DNA of 64,000 nt from Buddleja alternifolia (lineage: Eukaryota > Streptophyta > Magnoliopsida > Lamiales > Scrophulariaceae): the NCBI GenBank assembly GCA_019426215.1, contig CM033396.1:27605101-27669100 (forward strand), read 5' to 3'. Shown piece after piece: positions 25,801-36,308 of this stretch. Made by a program: the position numbers and the translations under genes. How positions within the stretch are numbered: position 1 is the stretch's first letter; each line of letters begins with the position of its first letter. The notes beneath the pieces were generated by a model, which worked only from the letters and a program-made list of their open reading frames with translations, was not told where the DNA came from and ran no database searches.

Positions 25801-26726
25801 AACAACCTTGTCCATCGAACATCCAGGCGTGCCTAGTTTACCTTCTTTGGTGCGATTCTCAATTGGTACTACAGCGGGAATATCCACCATTGTCATGGAC
25901 TCCGCTATTTTTCACAGAATTGGCACGAACCTTGCTCTCGGATCACAATTTCGGCCTATCCTGGATTCTTCTCTTTCCTCTTCAGTACGAATAGAAGAGG
26001 TTGCAAATATCTCTCCGTTGGCTATCTCACCTAGTCCGGTCATGGACCCTGGACCTTCAAGCTCTACCATGGCCCTTGTTACCCCAACTGAAGGTATAGA
26101 TTTATTTCGTTGAAATGCACAATGTTCTATTTCATTCCGGTGTTTGACATACTAACTTTGGGATTTTTTTTTTCTTTCCATAATGTAGCGTCGATCGTAT
26201 TTTCTCAATTCGCTTTAAACGAAGCCCTTATGGACATAATGCATAATCTCAATGATCCTCATTTATTGTCGGAACTTCGCTTCCTTCTTGATGAAGCGGC
26301 TTTGAAGATGGCTAGTACCTGGTTGCCCATGTTCCAAACCGCTCGTGAGGTTTTCGAGAATAGCCTTGCTCACCTTCGCTCTTTAGCAGATCAGGGTATC
26401 AACCCTTTTACCGAAGCAGTATCTTCGAATCATGCTCAACAACTAAGTCAACTCTGTAGCCAGATCACCATTTAGAGGGTTCTCGTGATAGTTATATGGC
26501 TCGAGTTGCTGCTCTCGATGCCCAGATCGTTGATCTCCAGCTCGAACGGGATCACTTAGTTCAGTCAGCCAACTAAGTCAAAGAGAATATCTCAACTTTG
26601 AATGACCAGATTGCAACTCTATCATTTGAGCTCGAAGAAATAGCGAAACCTGCCGTACTCGAAAGGGATGCTTTTGATTCGTCTTTGGATATTTTATCTA
26701 GTTCTTTATTTTTCCTTCAATCTTAG
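22825..26726 (+). pseudogene. Antisense plant mobile domain (PMD) gene with seven exons carried by element 2
   Basis: Coding runs opposite to gag-pol. Exon 1 (22825-24242) begins MSNPHSISRLIARTTL and holds the PMD fold (family PF10536): NGWIGAIDAYPWFERL, SWHPSYNCFVLPRGFQ and TLEDVALITGLFPTGT are typical. Later exons are 24498-24836, 24912-25221, 25319-25510, 25636-25728, 25827-26093 and 26189-26726. All introns are GT...AG, and the junctions from exon 3 onward are phase 1. The middle exons encode an acidic, Ser/Pro-rich region. The last encodes a helical block and then a coiled coil (LNDQIATLSFELEEIAKP). Breaks: a TAG at 22981, a frameshift near 24010, a stop near 25062 and stops near 26473 and 26572. 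It ends 25 bp from the end of pol, tail to tail. PMD proteins of hosts act in gene silencing and genome stability; the role of this copy is unknown. Confidence 0.82.
24319..24412. repeat. TTTCGAGCATGC repeats inside PMD intron 1
   Basis: Five copies of TTTCGAGCATGC at irregular 14-30 bp spacing within the 255-bp first intron of the PMD gene (24243-24497). Each copy contains the palindrome GCATGC. Confidence 0.85.
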
Positions 26727-26750
26727 CACATTTTCGAGTGATGTTACTTT

Positions 26751-27884
26751 CTATATTTTGTCATTGTAAAAATTCTTACCCGTTTCGGGTAATCTTTTAA
26801 ATATAATGGTTTCGTTTTTTTTCCATATACTTGGTGTATATTTTTTTAAGTATTTCGCGTTTAACGTTTTTCCATATCTATCTCCATTCATCCACTGGAG
26901 TTCGAAAGCATTTCCAAATAATTTATTCGATATTTGAAATGGTCCTTCCCATTTAGATGACCATTTCCCATAAAAATTATCTTTTGATCCTTCCGGTAAA
27001 ATCATTTTCCAAACTAGATCTCCTACTTCGAAGGATCTTGCGTTTACTTTCTTATTATAACTTCTTTCAATTCTATTCTTTTGAAATTCTATTTGTTGCA
27101 ATGCTTGTACTTGCAAGATTTCATGATCTAGCTTTTCAATATTCATATTTTCCGTGTACTCTTCGGCTGAAAGTCGTGCTTGTTCGAGTATTCGTCTGGA
27201 CTGGATATTGATCTCCAAAGGAATTACTGCATCATGACCATACACTAACTGGAAAGGAGATATTCCTAGGCTGTCCTTCTTGATTGTCCTTAACGCCCAA
27301 ACTGCGTCGATTAACAATTCGTGCCAATTTCTCGGGTTTTGGCTTATCATTTTCGAGATACAACCTTTGATTAGTTTATTCGACGATTCAGCTTGGCCAT
27401 TCGCTTGGGCATAATAAGGTGTTGAATTAATCAATTTTATCCCAAACTGTCCCAGAAATTCTAGTATTTCTGTGCTATTAAATACTCTAGCCTGATCGAA
27501 GGTTATGGTTTCTGGAATACCAAATCTTGTGATGATATACTCTTTAATGAATTCGATCACTTGTTTTGAACTTATATTCTCGAAAGCTTTAGCCTCTATC
27601 CATTTGGTAAAATAATCAGTGGCCACCAAGATATACTTATACTTCTTAGATGAAGCTGGTTTAATTTCTCCAATTATGTCCATGGCCCAACCTCGAAATG
27701 ACCAAGGTTTTATTATGGAATTAAAACTGACAGTCGGCTGCCTTAAAATTTTCCCATGTTTCTGACATTGCATACATCCCTTCGCATAGCTTATACAATC
27801 TCGCAAGATAGTTGGCTAGTAAAAACCATACCTTTGGATCAGCCATCTCATTTTTTGCCCTGAATGATGGGCTCCACATACCCC
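26751..27884 (-). pseudogene. pol: Element 2 integrase (two stops)
   Basis: Integrase would insert the cDNA into the genome. A 351-codon frame (27806-26751) holds the core and C-terminal domain, with all three catalytic residues visible: D in ATDYFTKW, D in TFDQARVF, and E in NGQAESSNKLI. GDLVWKMILPEGS and KWEGPFQI mark the C-terminal domain. The upstream zinc-binding part (HHSGQ... then GCMQCQKHG) is in the same frame as the RT unit, but a TAA at about 27885 and a TAG (in place of a Trp codon, GFY-stop-P) at about 27816 interrupt it. Apart from these two stops the domain looks complete. Confidence 0.9.
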
Positions 27885-30491
27885 TTAGTGGGTTTCTGCC
27901 ATTATAACTAATGCATCCTCTAAGTCGAGACATTTCAACAAAACCCCTTGAAGATCCTTTCTATATAATTCTTGCCCATCATAAAAATAATGATGTGCCA
28001 TTAATTTTAGCTTATTTGAGAATGTTCCTCTAGCTGGGTCTTGGAGATATTCGATGATCTCAAGACGCCAATCTTGTTCTTCTTTGAGAATGTCTATTTT
28101 GTGGATTCGAGCTACCCTTTGCTCGAAAGGTAGTACTACTCTTGGTTTGAGTTGGATAATTGACTCAAACATGTCTGAATCGATTTTATATCCTGATGCT
28201 AATTGAGCTAAATCATTAGATATTTGATTCTTTTCCCGTGGCACATACGAGATTTCAACTGTCTCGAAACATTTGAATAACTCGTTTATTCGAGCAAAAG
28301 AGGCTATTGCTACGGGACTTACACATTTAAATATCCCCTTCACTTGATTTATTAACAACTGGGAATCTCCTTTTATTTTCACATTCTTTGCTTTCATGTC
28401 TCGTAACACTTCTAATCCTAAAATAAGAGCTTCGTATTCTGCTCTGTTGTTAGTACAATCACCTTCGATCTTTGCATACATTTTAGTAATTAGTTTAGAG
28501 GGAGATATTATATATATCCCAGCCCCTGCACTATCTCGAGTGCTTGATCCGTCGAAATAGAGGATCCAAGGAGCGGTGCTGATGACGTCAATTTTGACAC
28601 CGGCTTCCTTATCCATAGATGGATGTTCTGCTAAAAAATCAGCTAAGACTTGACCTTTTACTGCTTTTTGTGGTACATAGATCAAATCAAATTGGAGTAA
28701 GCTAAGACTCCATTTACTTAATCGACCTTTAACCAAAGGTTGATTGATCATAAATTTGATGACGTCAGTCGGGGATACCACTTCGATAGAATATGCAGCA
28801 AAATAATGCCTTAATTTAGTAGAGGCAAAATATAGGCTGAGGCACCATTTTTCTATTGAAGTATACCTTTTTTTTGCATCATTTAATAGTCTACTCAAAT
28901 AAAATACAGCTTGTTCGTAGCCTCTATCGTTTTCCTGCACTAAAAGGCACCCTATTGACACCTCTGCTGCTGATATATATAATCTTAGGTTTTTTCCTTT
29001 TCGAGGAGGAATCAGCACCGAAGGCTGAACTAGATATTTCTTTATAGCATCGAATGCTTCTTTTTGCTCATCGCCCCATACAAATTTATCCTCATCTTTT
29101 AATCGTAATAAAGGGGAGAAAGCCTCTATTTTTCCGGCTAAGTTGGCTATAAATCTTCGTAGAAAATTCACTTGCCCGAGGAAACTCTGAAGTTCTTTTT
29201 TACTGTTCGGAGGTTTAGCTTCTATAATGGCTTTGGCTTTGTTTCGGTCCACTTCGATGCCTCGATGATGTATTAGGAATCCTAAAAAATTTCCTGCTTC
29301 CACGCCGAAGGCACATTTCAAAGGATTCATTTTTAAATTAAATAATCTCATTCGCTGGAAAGATTCAATTAAAAATCGTTTATGTTCTTCGTGATCTTGA
29401 GCTTTAACCACTATATCATCGATATATATTTCTAAAGACTTTTCGATTACATCATGGAAAATGTAATTCATAGTCCTCTGGTAGGTGGCTCCGGCATTTT
29501 TTAAACCGAATGGCATGACCATCCATTCAAATGTCCCTATGGACCTTGGACATCTGAAAGCTGTTTTATGCCGATCCTCTTCAGCTATTTTCAACTGATA
29601 GTATCCAGAATACCCATCCATAAAGGACATCACCTTATGCCTAGCAGCTGCATCAATCAATACATCTGCCATTGGCATCGGGTATTCGTCTTTCGGTGTA
29701 GCCTTATTCAAATCTCTATAGTCGATGCATATTCGTACTTTACCATTCTTCTTAATTACTGGTACTATATTGGCCAACCATTCAACATATCGAGTTGGCC
29801 TAATGAACTTGGCTTCGACCAGTTTTTCTATTTCTTCTTTGATGGCTCCCATTAGATCTGGGGATAAATGCCTCGGTGCTTGTATCACAGGTTTAAAGCC
29901 TGGTTTAATGGGTAACTCGTGTCGAGCTACATCTGTATCAATTACGGGCATTTCATGATGTGCCCAAGCGAAGCAATCTTTAAATTGGTGCAATATTTCG
30001 ATTAATTCTCTTTTCTCTGTTTGTTTCATTTGTGAACTTACGTAGGTAATTCGAGGACTTTCGATTGTCCCTAGATTAACTTCTTCCAACTGATCCTGAC
30101 CATTTTTTCTAGTATCTCCGTCTGGTTCTAGGATTCCTTCTTTGATATTCTCGGTTTGCGAAATAGCTACATCCTTTTCGTTCTGGCCATCTGTTTCATG
30201 TTTATTGTTTCGAGAATCTTCATTATGAGTGTCATCTTTTCGAAAGCCTGCCATACCTAATTCATCTCGATAATTTGTTGTTTTGGGACCTGTCACATAC
30301 ATTGGATCTCGAGAAGATGTTTCTCGAGAATTTGACTTGCATACTTCGCCATGATAATATTTCGAACTAAAATTATCAGGACTAACATGATCAATATCAT
30401 AAGCACATAACTTCGACTCTATTCGTTCAATACTTAATCTACGAAAAACACTTGAAATAACACTATCTTTAATTACATCAGCTTCCCTCAT
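27885..30491 (-). CDS. pol: Element 2 RT-RNase H-archaeal RNase H, intact 868-codon frame
   Basis: One uninterrupted frame. After about 130 residues of linker come RT motifs: FIRPTRYVEWLANIVPVIKK, CIDYRDLNKATPKDEYPMP, the catalytic YIDDIVVKAQ, then the thumb (FLGQVNFLRRFI) and the Gypsy RNase H. A second, archaeal-type RNase H carries YFDGSSTRDSAGAG, NNRAEYEALILGL and KGDSQLLINQV, with its catalytic acids present. This tandem RNase H marks the Tat lineage, and overall similarity in order suggests Ogre-like. The frame ends at the TAA that cuts off integrase. It is the only long, apparently undamaged enzyme frame in the window. The start MREADVIKDS is the first ATG after a spacer of about 40 nt following the protease stop. 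Confidence 0.92.
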   Translation of the reverse strand: MREADVIKDSVISSVFRRLSIERIESKLCAYDIDHVSPDNFSSKYYHGEVCKSNSRETSSRDPMYVTGPKTTNYRDELGMAGFRKDDTHNEDSRNNKHETDGQNEKDVAISQTENIKEGILEPDGDTRKNGQDQLEEVNLGTIESPRITYVSSQMKQTEKRELIEILHQFKDCFAWAHHEMPVIDTDVARHELPIKPGFKPVIQAPRHLSPDLMGAIKEEIEKLVEAKFIRPTRYVEWLANIVPVIKKNGKVRICIDYRDLNKATPKDEYPMPMADVLIDAAARHKVMSFMDGYSGYYQLKIAEEDRHKTAFRCPRSIGTFEWMVMPFGLKNAGATYQRTMNYIFHDVIEKSLEIYIDDIVVKAQDHEEHKRFLIESFQRMRLFNLKMNPLKCAFGVEAGNFLGFLIHHRGIEVDRNKAKAIIEAKPPNSKKELQSFLGQVNFLRRFIANLAGKIEAFSPLLRLKDEDKFVWGDEQKEAFDAIKKYLVQPSVLIPPRKGKNLRLYISAAEVSIGCLLVQENDRGYEQAVFYLSRLLNDAKKRYTSIEKWCLSLYFASTKLRHYFAAYSIEVVSPTDVIKFMINQPLVKGRLSKWSLSLLQFDLIYVPQKAVKGQVLADFLAEHPSMDKEAGVKIDVISTAPWILYFDGSSTRDSAGAGIYIISPSKLITKMYAKIEGDCTNNRAEYEALILGLEVLRDMKAKNVKIKGDSQLLINQVKGIFKCVSPVAIASFARINELFKCFETVEISYVPREKNQISNDLAQLASGYKIDSDMFESIIQLKPRVVLPFEQRVARIHKIDILKEEQDWRLEIIEYLQDPARGTFSNKLKLMAHHYFYDGQELYRKDLQGVLLKCLDLEDALVIMAETH

Positions 30492-30531
30492 AACTTATAC
30501 AAAATCTAAAGTGGTTCTATTTTAATTTCGG

Positions 30532-31287
30532 CTAACTTAGAGCCCATCTCGAATGCAGACTCTTCTCGGATTCCTCATTAAATCGCCAATGATCACTTCC
30601 TTCGAGCTTTCCTGCTTCATACCTGGCATTAACAATTTGAGTATCGATAAAATAATTATTTTTCTCGGCTTTGACCATCTCGAATTGGTGTCCGTTCCAA
30701 CAAATTAATACTTGATGTAAAGTCGAGGGGATACAATAATTTTGTATCCAATCTCTTCCTAACAAAGCGTTAAATGATGATGAATTTGTTTCGACTACAA
30801 AAAATGCCGAGTAGGAACTCTGGGTTCCTATTTTGACCCGACATGGCAAAACCCCCAAGACTTTGGTAGCTTGGCCTGAAAATCCGTAGACTGCAACATC
30901 AGCAGCTACCAAATCTTTCGAGCTTTTACCCAGCCTTGTTAACATTTTTTCGAGCAAAATATTAACAGTGGCCCCATTATCGACTAACACCTTATTAATG
31001 GGAACACCCTCGATTTCGGCCCTTATGAACAACGGTTTCATGTGGTTATTATCTATCTCCTCTTTTGAAAATAACAATTTTGCCAAATTTTCGACTTTAT
31101 GCACATCATCTTCAAGTGACTTATCATTAATAATTTGAAAACAAGACGGGTTACCTTTTTCCTTGTCAGACGTGAGTTCGAGCGTATTTTCTCCCTCATC
31201 CCTACATTCTTTAGCTGCAAATTCGGCTGGCAGCACAGTTACCATATCTATGTCCCTATCCTCCTCCATTTTCAGGACCCTTTCCAA
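30532..31287 (-). CDS. Element 2 protease region
   Basis: A 251-codon frame with the retropepsin-like core FIRAEIEGVPINKVLVDNGA, followed by AADVAVYGFSGQATKVLG and NALLGRDWI. The catalytic triplet reads D-N-G instead of the usual D-S/T-G. Element 4 has the same triplet, so it is a family trait rather than decay. It overlaps the preceding gag-type frame by 16 nt and ends in a stop 40 nt before the RT ATG, which is in another phase. In nature it would be the end of a gag-protease polyprotein. Confidence 0.82.
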   Translation of the reverse strand: MERVLKMEEDRDIDMVTVLPAEFAAKECRDEGENTLELTSDKEKGNPSCFQIINDKSLEDDVHKVENLAKLLFSKEEIDNNHMKPLFIRAEIEGVPINKVLVDNGATVNILLEKMLTRLGKSSKDLVAADVAVYGFSGQATKVLGVLPCRVKIGTQSSYSAFFVVETNSSSFNALLGRDWIQNYCIPSTLHQVLICWNGHQFEMVKAEKNNYFIDTQIVNARYEAGKLEGSDHWRFNEESEKSLHSRWALS

Positions 31288-31514
31288 AGAAGCTTCTTTA
31301 GCTTTAAATCAGCTTCGTTTGCTGATTCCTCGCATGGTGTGTCTCCCAGTAAAATATCCAGGTCATCTCTTGACTCGAAATCCCCAAGCTTTTTATCCTC
31401 TTCGGTCGTGACACTTTTTCCTTTTAACGCTGCTTCTCTTAGCTGGTCGCTCAACCGATCAACATCCTTTTTGAAATCTTCTTCACTAGGATTCTTGACT
31501 ATTTTTGATTTCAA
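31272..31514 (-). pseudogene. gag: Element 2 gag C-terminal segment
   Basis: The frame from MKSKIVKNPSEEDFKKDVDR through KLGDFESRDDLDILLGD matches the same place in element 4 (about 50330-50510). It is cut off from the rest of gag by the inverted segment immediately upstream. Confidence 0.8.
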
Positions 31515-31517
31515 GCC

Positions 31518-31757
31518 TTACGATAGACACTTTCGAGGAAGAGGAGGCAAAGGATATAGAAGGTCTGCCTCATCCGGTAGAGATTCACCTTTGAACCGCC
31601 TGGGTGGATATCGCAGGAATATCGAGAGAAATAAAGATGACCACCCGAAGGTTATCGCACAACAAGTGGCTTATTCTCGAGCTACAGTGGCCTTGGAAAT
31701 GCAACAGGAGGCAATGATTGCGAATCTCAGGGTTGAAGAAGAGGCTTTGTCCCAAAC
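31518..31757 (+). other. Inverted segment inside element 2 gag
   Basis: This segment of about 240 bp codes on the plus strand (RHFRGRGGKGYRRS, NIERNKDDHPKVIAQQVAYS, MIANLRVEEEALSQT), although all of gag-pol around it is on the minus strand. Element 4 has the homologous peptide (RHFRGRGGRG... VIANLRIEEEALAKG, about 50115-50330) in line with its own gag. So the segment has flipped in place in element 2. Breakpoints are approximate, within a few bases of 31518 and 31757. Confidence 0.88.
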
Positions 31758-34333
31758 CCTTGGTGGTTCGTTTCGTACCGTTGTCTTTTATTCCATTTCC
31801 TTTGATATGCGGGAATCCAATTCGGATCGTTCGGAATAACCTGCAGCCTTACTAATTCGTAATGCAAAGTATCTGCACACTGACTACACAAAACCTTCTG
31901 CATTTGGGTTAAATTCGTCACCACCTTAGCAGGTGTCTGATAAACAATCTCACGTACAGGGGTTTCGAGTACATCCTTATACGATTTTTCCTCTTTTCCT
32001 TGAGCGATCGATTTGGTTTCGCCAACCACTTCTTTATCTTTCTGTTTTCCATCTTGATCGAAGTCCAGAATTCTCTTATCGACTCCTGACAGGCATATCG
32101 TGCCTCTCTCATATTGTTTTGCTACAAATCGCCTGAAAATCTGACACTGGTCAGTGGTTTGCATGGTATTCATGTGCCATCTGCACATGCCTTCCAAACC
32201 TTCATCTCTCACCTTCGGGAATGTCAACACTCCCTCATCAATCAGCCTGTTGAACAATCGGTTTGCCAACTTGGCTTCTTTTCGTACCTGCAAATTAGAA
32301 TTTTCGAACTCGTTAATGTCCACAGTATTAATTTCGAAATTTAAAACAGGAAATGGATTTTCGTCAATGTCTGTTTTTTGAGTGTCAGGAAAAATTATGT
32401 CTTTTGAGTTCAATTTTTCTTGTATCAAATTCCTACACATAATGCACTCATTTGTTTCGTGTGAAAAAGCATTGTGCCATTTACAGTATGGCTTTCTTTT
32501 CATTTCTAATTTCGAAGGTATTCTATGTCTCCCTTTTAGCTTAAGTTTTTTATTAGCAAGAAGCCAGTCAAATATTCGCTCGGTTTTAGTCAAATCGAAA
32601 CTATACTCTTTTTCTTTCTTCGTCTGTAAAGATCCTGTAGCTACACAATATTTTCTCTCGAGAGCTCCGCATTGAAACGGAGGCCCTTTAACAAATTCTG
32701 CCAGATCAATTTCATAGGCATCTTCGAATGCCCATGGAATCCCCACCTCGAAGGCATTGAAACCCTGATGTTTTCTCTGGCTTTCCTCTCTTAACATATT
32801 TTCGTATCTCATCGCACTTTCTGCTAGACCTCTAAAATCGAAAAACATCATTCCGTCGAATTTTATTCTATAATCAAAAGCCATGTTTTGTTGAGCCAAT
32901 TAAACAAACTCAGATTCTATAATCCTAGCTTTCTTAAATCGGGCCAAGAATTCTTCTATTGATTCTCCAGGATTCTGTCTTATTTTAGCCAAGTCACTCA
33001 TGGTCATGCTCGGTTCAGTTCGAGCAAAATGATTTTGGAACTGAAATTGCATTTCGTCCCAAGTGTGTATCGAATTAGGTGATAAATTCGTATACCAGTT
33101 AAACGGTGACCCGGTTAAGGAACTAGGGAATAACCTTAGTTTGAGATAATCCTGATCAGCTGCCTCTCGGCATTGGCAAGTGAATCGAGACAAATGTTCG
33201 AGAGCTGACACATGGTCTTCTCCAGAAAACAAAGTGAAGTTGGGAATTTTATATGTTCTTGGGAAAGGAAAATTCCTATCTACCTAGTCGGGGTAAGGTT
33301 TCCCAGGAATCAAACGGTGGTTCCTTCAAAAATCAGGCCCATATATCCTTTCGATGGCCATTACCACTTGATTTTGAAGAGGATCTTGAACTTGCGGTCC
33401 CAAATTTCCCCCCAAGCAATTGTTAGGCACGTACTGCCCCCCAGCATATGGGAATTGCAAATTGTTATTCATAAAAGGGAAATTTTAGGGCAAACCTTGA
33501 TTTCCTATGCTAAAAGGTGCATTCGAGGACCCTACATATGGGTAATCCTGAGGCGCACCCTGCGTCCCATTGTAATATCCCTGACTACAACCAATATTTG
33601 GCCCAGGATTTCCAAAATTGATATTAGGTGGATACCCAACGGGCATTGGTTCTGAAACATTTGGTCGTACGGAGACATTCGGTCTTGTTGGCTGAGGAAT
33701 AGCTTGAGTTGTATAAGCATTCACCTGACTCACGCGTGGATGCCCCCCAGCATTGTGAGGATTTGAAAAGTGTTGTTCCTCGAATAGCACTTGACTCGAA
33801 GTAGGAGGGATTTGATTCGAGCACTAACCAGTCTCGAATCTTCCTTCTTGAGCTCGAGTATCTCGAGGATACCCGAGAGGAACTTCATTTGGACTGATCG
33901 TCCTGGTTCGAATCCCAGGTTCTATTGATATTAATTGGGATACCTTTTCGACTAGAATGTTATGCCTATTAATTAGGGGTTCGAGCGCTGAAGCCATCTG
34001 GGTATTTATCATGCTCGAGAAGACATCACATGTTTGATTAAAAATTTCTCCTAATTCTGTAATTACTCTAGTAACCTCTCGAGCCAAACCATCTCAAGCG
34101 TTTACTACGATATCCTGCACAATTGCAGTGAATATTCGGGTTGACTCCTGTGCTAATGCTCGGTACTGATCATCGAATTCTCTTCTTTGATCTTCGCGAG
34201 CACCTGCAAGGGTCTGTTTCATAATTCGGACAAATTGTTCGTACATTTTGTCCGCTCTGATTTTATGTTTCGCAACTGGTTGAGTATCACAATCGTCAAT
34301 CAAATCGTCTCTGAGTGAATACTCAGACATCAT
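31758..34333 (-). pseudogene. gag: Element 2 gag (broken)
   Basis: The start is MMSEYSLRDDLIDD at 34333, just after the primer-binding site. Frames 34333-34094, 34087-33824, 33790-33485, 33232-32900 and 32899-31758 carry successive parts, separated by stops or frameshifts. The 33232 frame holds the capsid core (FSGEDHVSALEHLSRFTCQC, WDEMQFQFQNHFARTEPSM). The 32899 frame (about 380 codons) holds two Cys/His clusters, CKWHNAFSHETNECIM and CRWHMNTMQTTDQCQ, resembling those of Ogre-type gag. It then runs out of frame into the inverted segment. No full product is possible as it stands. Confidence 0.87.
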
Positions 34334-34389
34334 ATAAGAATTTTATCTCTAGAAAATCTCAAAACGTCAGTTTTCAAGAAAAAAACCGA

Positions 34390-34407
34390 CCCCCACGGTG
34401 GGCGCCA
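34390..34407 (-). promoter_or_regulatory. Element 2 primer-binding site
   Basis: On the minus strand TGGCGCCCACCGTGGGGG lies 5 nt inside the 5' LTR. It has the TGGCGCC form usual for plant Gypsy elements. The tRNA is not assigned. Confidence 0.78.
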
Positions 34408-34412
34408 AAACT

Positions 34413-35174
34413 TGTTTCGTAAAAAAAAAAAAACTAGATTAGGGTGGATCCGACTACGCGTTCTGAACCCCGCGATAATCTATATCTTGGGATTATCTTT
34501 CAACTCCCGCGCTCGAATTCGATGCACTAGACAGTGGTTCAGACTTTAACACTTCGGTGTGTTGTTTAAACTAATTATTCGGACCGCAATTGACTAAAAT
34601 ATATATGTTGTCTTCGAATGACACGATAATACATAAAAGAAAAATTCAAGTACAGGTAAAAACTATCTCTCTGATACTTAAATCTGACACAAGATAATTT
34701 TGTACCTACGTGAGAACCTTTCTTTTTCAAAACGATGGTAATGAATAGAAAACTTAGGTCAAGATACAAATTACTGTCAAATATTGATATCTGAAAGCAT
34801 GTAATGTATACCTCCATAAAAGTCTTCGATTCGTAAAAGTTACAAACGAGTGAAACACTGGTACAAACTCCGGGAGCTGGATCCAACAATTCTTGAACAA
34901 ATCTACGCTACAAGCTACTCCTAACTATGTCTACGCCTACTCCTATGATAAGAGAAAAATAAGTTGTTCTTTGATTTTCTGATGCTTTCTCTCTTCTCTT
35001 TTCGTTTTTTTATTCCTGCATCGTGGTCCTACATCTTCAACCATCGAGAACTGCTTTTAACTTCTCTTTCAAAATCTTTTTGTTTTGGCGAGTTACCGAG
35101 TTGTCGGACTCTCTGATTCTGCCTTTGGTTCTGACTTCTTTGAACCTGTCTTACTATTATTGTAATGGGCTTAA
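34413..35174 (-). repeat. Element 2 5' LTR, inner part
   Basis: Matches 21458 to about 22200 in order. The LTR continues at 39311-39421 on the far side of nested element 3. Confidence 0.92.
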
Positions 35175-36088
35175 TGTTTCGAAAATAAAAACAAATTAGA
35201 ATAAGGAGGGATTTCGAGTAGACGATCCCTGCCTCGCAATAATCTCAACTTAGAATTATCTATCGACCCCTGCCTAAATAGGCTACCGGTGGTCCTACGT
35301 CTTAAACGAAAAGTTGATTAAATGTATTCGAACTTCTCTTCATCTTCTTCGAGTGGACCGCAACGATTGAAAACTCAAGTCAAGTGTACAAATCATCTCT
35401 CCGATACTTAAATCTGGATAAAAAGACAATTTATACCTCCGTGAAAGTCTTCAATTTGAAGAATACAAGCAGCGTTCGATACGCTATTTGGTGATTTCAG
35501 CCTTTAATTAAATGCTGATTATTGTGTTCGAATGCAAAATATAAACATATCTCAACAGCCAAAAAAGATATACTGAAATTCAAGCAATTAATTAACATTT
35601 AAAAGCTTAAATATATATATCTCCATGGATTCTTCGATCGTAAAGATTACAAGCAAATGCAGATACAATGTCTTGGAGGCAAATTTCATCGAGTCTAATA
35701 CTAAATTACATTACGGCTACTCCTAAATTACGCTAAGAGTTACTCCTACATTACGCTATGAACTACTCCTAAGACTAGGGCTAATTCTAAGAGAAATAAA
35801 ATGTAGAAGTTTTTCTTCTGATGATCTTGTGATGTCGTGCTCCTTTTCTTCTGTCCGCGGCTCGCATATATATTGGTCTTTGAGGAACCCACGTTCCTTT
35901 CCTTCGGGAACCGCCTTCAACCGTCTTCAACCGCTCTTTCAAATATTTTTGAATTCTCGCGTCTTTGCAGATTATTGGATATTTGGACTCCATTTTATTT
36001 CTTCCGATTATTGGGTTTTTGAATTTCTACTGTTTGGGCTATTTGGGCTCTGTAATTCGAAAGCCCAAATTATTTTATAGTGTAAACA
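35175..36088 (-). repeat. Element 3 3' LTR
   Basis: 914 bp. On the minus strand it follows a purine-rich tract (CTTAGGGGGGCATT, about 36089-36102). Confidence 0.92.
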
Positions 36089-36308
36089 AATGCCCCCCTA
36101 AGATAGATGAACGTTTCGAGTTCATGTGTATTAAAAGACACGTCTATTTATAAGAGATTCTTCGTATTCTTACTTTCATTACTTTAAACTCTCTCTCTTA
36201 CTTCAACTTCTGTCTTTACCTTCTCGAAGACTTCCGAGAGAAAACCTATTTTTTATACTCCTCGAAATAGTCATCCTTTTCACTCCAACTTCTTTATACT
36301 TCTCGAAG

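Noticed and set aside
28856..29958. Plus-strand open frames opposite the RT gene of element 2
   Set aside because: They are antisense shadows of a strongly conserved RT frame and show no motif of their own.
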